Source of the DNA: Streptomyces sp. NBC_01460
GTDB taxonomy: Bacteria; Actinomycetota; Actinomycetes; Streptomycetales; Streptomycetaceae
Direction: 5' to 3'
Assembly: GCF_036227405.1 (NCBI RefSeq)
Contig: NZ_CP109473.1
Location: 4,588,001-4,652,000 of the forward strand
Length of the DNA stretch: 64,000 bases
In this document: positions 60,703-64,000 of the stretch, piece after piece
How positions within the stretch are numbered: position 1 is the first letter of the stretch
Layout: every line of letters starts with the position of its first letter
The notes under the pieces: model-generated
Seen by the model: the letters and a program-made list of their open reading frames with translations, nothing else
Databases searched by the model: none
Told to the model about the DNA's origin: nothing
Made by a program: the position numbers and the translations under genes

Positions 60703-60777
60703 GCCTCCTTAGCTCAGTCCGGCCAGAGCAACGCACTTGTAATGCGTAGGTCGTCGGTTCGAATCCGACAGGGGGCT
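60703..60777 (+). tRNA. tRNA-Thr (anticodon TGT)
   Basis: Cloverleaf: acceptor GCCTCCT/AGGGGGC, D-arm GCTC/GAGC (60712-60729), anticodon stem ACGCA/TGCGT (60731-60735, 60743-60747) with loop CTTGTAA and anticodon TGT at 60738-60740, T-stem GTCGG/CCGAC with TTCGAAT loop. No CCA is encoded. A TACACT -10 lies at 60687-60692, ten bases upstream. Confidence 0.93.
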
Positions 60778-60782
60778 CCGAG

Positions 60783-60817
60783 AAACCCCAGGTCACATAG
60801 CCCGTGACCTGGGGTTT
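60783..60817 (+). terminator. Terminator after tRNA-Thr
   Basis: AAACCCCAGGTCAC (60783-60796) pairs perfectly with GTGACCTGGGGTTT (60804-60817) across a 7-base loop, followed by TCT; a factor-independent terminator with a T-rich end. Confidence 0.85.
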
Positions 60818-60930
60818 TCTGTTGGGCGCGGTACGGCAGGTCGCACGGCCGGGTTGCCGTGACGTTGCCTGCGTGAGCGGAGCCGTGCTGACCGGGGCCG
60901 GACGACCGGCTCATCGTGAAGGAGTAGGCA

Positions 60931-61452
60931 ATGCCGGATCCCATGAGCCAAGAGACGGACGGTGCAGCCGAAGCGGTCCCGGACGAGTCGCAGCGGGGAA
61001 GCTTCCGGTTGGCGGCCTATGCCGTGTGCATCGAGGACGGGCGGGTGCTGCTCGCCCATCACGCGTCGGACAACTGGACTCTTCCGGGCGGTAGGGTCGA
61101 GCACGCGGAGGATCCGTTCGACGCGGTGATCCGGGAGGTTGCTGAGGAGACCGGCTGCTCCGCGGTGGTCGAGCGCCTGATGGGCGTGGACTCCAGGGTG
61201 ATCCCCGCGGCCGTGACGCGTGCGGGCATCGAGCATCAGAATGTCGGCATCTTCTACCAAGTCCGGATCACTGGCGGCCGGCTCCGGCCTGAGCCGAACG
61301 GCGAGACCATTGAGTCGGTCTGGACTCCGATCCCCGAGGTTGCCCGCCTCCGCCGATCATCGCTGGTCGACATCGGCCTCGCCCTGGCGCAGACGGTTCC
61401 GGCAACCGGCCACGTCGCTCCTGTCCCGATTCGCGGCCTGATCCAGCACTGA
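60931..61452 (+). CDS. NUDIX hydrolase
   Basis: A 173-residue protein with a complete Nudix box, GGRVEHAEDPFDAVIREVAEE then TG (about residues 49-71), matching GX5EX7REUXEEXGU. It hydrolyses a nucleoside-diphosphate-linked substrate not identifiable here. ATG 60931 follows AAGGAG; a second ATG is at 60943. The C-terminal part has no other domain. Confidence 0.82.
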   Translation: MPDPMSQETDGAAEAVPDESQRGSFRLAAYAVCIEDGRVLLAHHASDNWTLPGGRVEHAEDPFDAVIREVAEETGCSAVVERLMGVDSRVIPAAVTRAGIEHQNVGIFYQVRITGGRLRPEPNGETIESVWTPIPEVARLRRSSLVDIGLALAQTVPATGHVAPVPIRGLIQH

Positions 61453-61593
61453 GGTGTCGCGGGCCAAGCCCGTGCGGCGGTCCGCCCGGTAGTGCGTGAC
61501 CGTGTCCAGGCCGAGGCCGACGACCAGGCCCAGGGCGGTGACGGGCACGTGGAGCACGCTCACGACCACGGCCGCCATCTTGGTCACGGTCAT
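61453..61593 (-). pseudogene. Possible membrane-protein fragment near the tRNA
   Basis: On the minus strand from ATG 61593 a stretch of about 45 residues reads VVVSVLHVPVTALGLVVGLGL then DTVTHYRADRR, resembling one helix of small actinobacterial membrane proteins of the DUF3307 kind. The frame then runs into the NUDIX gene on the opposite strand, with no natural end. It may be a truncated remnant of a mobile or transfer region next to the tRNA. The remaining gap (61594-61888) shows only the FG-GAP ribosome site. Confidence 0.25.
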
Positions 61594-61888
61594 GGCCAGG
61601 ACACGTCGGCCGCACACGAGGCGTGGCCCAGCCGGGCTCACCCTTCACGCCGGACCAAGGGCGCAGGTGACGGGATCGGCCACTCACGGGCAGCACCCAA
61701 CCCCCGTTGCTTCGGGACGAAGAGGTCCAGGGCGAACGTGTCTCGCTTCAACACCTTCGACCGCTGCTTCAATCGTCTCAAAAGGCTTCTGCCGTATCCC
61801 CGCCCGGCCACAGCGCCCCGCACGCCTTTACACTCCGTCGCGTTGTTCGGGTGCACGGGAGGTGTGCCCGGGGCGGAGGGGGCTCAAC

Positions 61889-63346
61889 TTGAGAACGAAC
61901 AGTGTTCTGACCGGGCGCAGGTGGAGAGCCGCTGCCCTTCTGGTCGCCGGTCTGATCGGCGGCACGTTGCTGCCGGCCACTCCCGCGGCCGCCGTGCACG
62001 GGGCGGTACCCGGTGACTTCAACGGCGACGGCTACCGTGACGCCGTCCTGCCCGCCCCCGGCGCCGATGTGGCGGGCAAGGAGGCGGCCGGTGCGGTCGT
62101 CGTGATGTACGGGGCGCAGTCGGGACTGTCGACGACCCAGCGGAAGATCATTACGCAGAACACCGCAGGCGTGCCGGGCACCGCCGAGGCGTACGACCGG
62201 TTCGGTGCCGCCACCGCCACGGCGGACCTGAACCGCGACGGGTACGCGGACCTGATCGTCTCGTCGCCCTACGAGGGCACGGACCAGGGGATCGATGCCG
62301 GGGCGGTGACGGTGCTGTGGGGGAGCAGCGCCGGTCTCACCACAGGCACCAACCTCCCGACACCGGAGAGCGATCCGCTCTACTACGGCCTGGACCTGGC
62401 TGCTGTCAGCGCCGGCCCGGGAGTGAGGACCGAAGTCCTGGCGGGTGGCTGGCACGGGACCGTCCGCTTCAGCGGCCCCTTCAGTCGCACCGGATCGTTC
62501 GGCAACGCGGCCATGCCGGCGGACATGTCCTGGGGCGAGTCGGTGGCGCTCGGCGACTTCAACGGGGACGGAGCCCAGGACCATGTGAACGTCACCTACC
62601 GCTACGGTGGTCTCTCCGGTGGCCTGGTCTTCGTGAATCCCGAGAACCACGTCCACAAGCCTGGTGTGTCACCCGGTCTCCAGAAGGGCAACGGCCTCAT
62701 CTCCGCGACCGGCGACCTCAACGGCGATGGATTCGCCGATCTCGTGGTCGGCGACCCGGACGAACCCGAAGTCGCCGGGGTCGACGGCACGCTGGGCGGT
62801 CGCATCCTGGTCTGGTACGGCTCGGCGCTCGGCATCGCGGCCGACGCGGCACCCGTGCAGGTCACGCAGGACACCGCCGGTGTCCCCGGCGGGAGTGAGA
62901 AGTACGACGCCTTCGGCGGCGCTCTGGCGGTTGCCGACCTCAACCGTGACGGGCTCGCCGACATCGTGGTCGGGGCGCCGTACGAAGCCATCGGCACGGT
63001 CGGCCGGGCCGGGCAGGTGACCGTCGTCCCCGGACGGCGCACGGGTGCCCTCGGCACCGGGGCGTACGCCTTCACTCAGGACACAGCAGGTGTCCCCGGC
63101 GGCTCGGAGGTCGACGACTTCTTCGGTACGACGGTCGCCGCAGGTGACGTGAACAAGGACGGCAAAGCCGAGTTGTTCGTCGGAGCGGCCAGCGAGAACA
63201 ACTCCACGGGCGCCGTCTGGGTCCTCCCCGGCGGCACCTCCGGACCGACAGCCGCGGGCAGTCGCATGTTCACCGCGTCCTCCGTCGGCCTCACCCAGCA
63301 GAACGGCACCCTCCTGGGCGGCAACGGGCTGCTCTGGGTGATCTGA
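61889..63346 (+). CDS. Secreted FG-GAP/VCBS repeat protein
   Basis: A 485-residue secreted protein. TTG 61889 follows GGAGGGGG with 6-base spacing; residues about 1-37 are a signal peptide ending AAAVHG. It carries six FG-GAP-type calcium-binding units: D-x-N-G/R-D-G motifs (DFNGDGYRD, DLNRDGYAD, DFNGDGAQD, DLNGDGFAD, DLNRDGLAD, DVNKDGKAE) that form an integrin-like beta-propeller. Role in adhesion or carbohydrate binding is inference. Confidence 0.85.
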   Translation: MRTNSVLTGRRWRAAALLVAGLIGGTLLPATPAAAVHGAVPGDFNGDGYRDAVLPAPGADVAGKEAAGAVVVMYGAQSGLSTTQRKIITQNTAGVPGTAEAYDRFGAATATADLNRDGYADLIVSSPYEGTDQGIDAGAVTVLWGSSAGLTTGTNLPTPESDPLYYGLDLAAVSAGPGVRTEVLAGGWHGTVRFSGPFSRTGSFGNAAMPADMSWGESVALGDFNGDGAQDHVNVTYRYGGLSGGLVFVNPENHVHKPGVSPGLQKGNGLISATGDLNGDGFADLVVGDPDEPEVAGVDGTLGGRILVWYGSALGIAADAAPVQVTQDTAGVPGGSEKYDAFGGALAVADLNRDGLADIVVGAPYEAIGTVGRAGQVTVVPGRRTGALGTGAYAFTQDTAGVPGGSEVDDFFGTTVAAGDVNKDGKAELFVGAASENNSTGAVWVLPGGTSGPTAAGSRMFTASSVGLTQQNGTLLGGNGLLWVI

Positions 63347-63445
63347 CACGCCATACGGGTGGCAGTCCCCCGGTGCCGTACCGCCCGTAGGTGCCCGGAC
63401 GACGCCACAGGTCAGGTACACGGCGCTACCGCGCACCGCGGGCGG

Positions 63446-64000
63446 TCAGGCCGGCAGTGCCGGCTGCCGGTCCGCCTGGGCCACCTTCCCCGCCACCTCG
63501 CGGGTCGCCCCGGCGAAGGCCTCCAGTGCTCCTGTGCCGTCGCCGGACCGCCACACCAGGCCGTAGCCGACCGGTTCGGCGTCGACGAAGGGGAGGTACA
63601 CGATGCCCGGGCGCGTGTAGTACGTCGTCGTGTGCGCGGCCGTGAGCAGGGCGCCCCTGCCGCCCGCGACCAGCGTCAACGCCTCCTGCATCTGGGTCAC
63701 GGCCGGGCCGCGTCCGATCGGCCGTCCTCCTGGTGTGTGCGTGGGGACGTGGTGTTCCAGCCAGTAGTCCGGCAGCTCGCCCTCGATCGTGAGCAGCGGT
63801 ACGCCGGCGAGGTCCTCCATGGACACCGACTCCCGCGCGGCGAGCGGGTGCGCCGAGGAGACGGCGAGGACGCGCGCCTCGGCGATGAGCGCAGGACCGC
63901 CTGAGAGGTCGTCCTCGCGCACCGGGTACTCCTGGAGCTGGACGTCGAACGCGCCGCTGCGCAGCTGTCCGAACGGATCGGACATCGGGACCTCGCAGAT
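63446..64000 (-). CDS. LysR-family regulator, C-terminal part (partial)
   Basis: The frame runs leftward from the window edge to a stop at 63446 and contains a LysR effector-binding domain (DDLSGGPALIAEARVLAVSSAHPLAARESVSMEDLAGVPLLTIEGELPDYWLEHHVP). The N-terminal helix-turn-helix lies outside the window. Internal ATGs such as 63985 are not real starts because the frame continues upstream. Confidence 0.75.
   Translation of the reverse strand: MCEVPMSDPFGQLRSGAFDVQLQEYPVREDDLSGGPALIAEARVLAVSSAHPLAARESVSMEDLAGVPLLTIEGELPDYWLEHHVPTHTPGGRPIGRGPAVTQMQEALTLVAGGRGALLTAAHTTTYYTRPGIVYLPFVDAEPVGYGLVWRSGDGTGALEAFAGATREVAGKVAQADRQPALPA

Noticed and set aside
1..64000. Search for insertion sequences, prophage genes, integrases or biosynthetic megasynthases
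   Set aside because: No transposase, integrase, capsid, PKS or NRPS domain was recognisable in any frame.

Overview
The window is chromosomal DNA from a Streptomyces (or a very close relative). GC content is very high, third codon positions are almost always G or C, many starts are GTG or TTG, and the gene set is characteristic: Nur, RsiG, mycothiol synthesis (MshA), MsiK, PhoR-PhoP-PhoU with a metallothionein-like gene, and CarD-IspD-IspF-CysS-RlmB. From memory, gene order follows the S. coelicolor core between roughly SCO4160 and SCO4240. Much of it also matches Mycobacterium tuberculosis blocks Rv0474-0476, Rv0486-0491, Rv0814c-0815c and Rv3579c-3583c. These correspondences are recalled, not computed here.

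Layout. 1-3.5 kb: sulfur metabolism (cysteine-containing leader peptide, thiosulfate sulfurtransferase, SseC-like DUF1416, DUF3099, DsrE). 3.6-6.1 kb: three translationally coupled paralogous membrane-anchored proteins. 6.2-9.7 kb: small membrane protein, nitrobindin, Nur, YgfZ-like protein, Dtd and the c-di-GMP-responsive anti-sigma factor RsiG. 9.8-15.4 kb: asparaginase, Eis-type acetyltransferase, drug-type ABC exporter and two TetR regulators. 15.4-24.4 kb is more variable: HAD phosphatase, PPOX oxidase, drug MFS with MarR, small proteins, DinB, two SUKH-like proteins, and a GlxA-type regulator with an oxidoreductase. 24.5-27.6 kb: XRE regulator, HbhA-like protein, DUF2516, PP2C phosphatase. 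28-32 kb: NlpC/P60 hydrolase, methyltransferase, MshA, YbjN. 32-38.6 kb is accessory: APH kinase, lipoprotein, EamA, nitroreductase with MarR, a toxin-antitoxin-like pair, a frameshifted gene, a VOC protein. 38.7-44.9 kb: GpmA, MFS, MtpA, PhoU, PhoR, PhoP and a lipoprotein. 45.6-55.6 kb: CarD-IspD-IspF-CysS-RlmB, interrupted between ispF and cysS by an acetyltransferase, a class C (nickel/peptide type) ABC importer without an ATPase, and an MFS exporter behind a Zur-like operator. 55.6-64 kb: a repeat-rich gap, DoxX protein, nucleotidyltransferase, MsiK, tRNA-Thr, NUDIX, an FG-GAP repeat protein and a partial LysR regulator.

The strongest leads are the metal-type transporter block inserted into the ispF-cysS junction, the leaderless leader peptide before the sulfurtransferase, the 28-bp perfect inverted repeat before the XRE-HbhA unit, two short genes that are easily missed (leader peptide and mtpA), and the 30-bp-period repeats after rlmB. 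No CRISPR array, insertion sequence, prophage module or biosynthetic megasynthase gene is visible.
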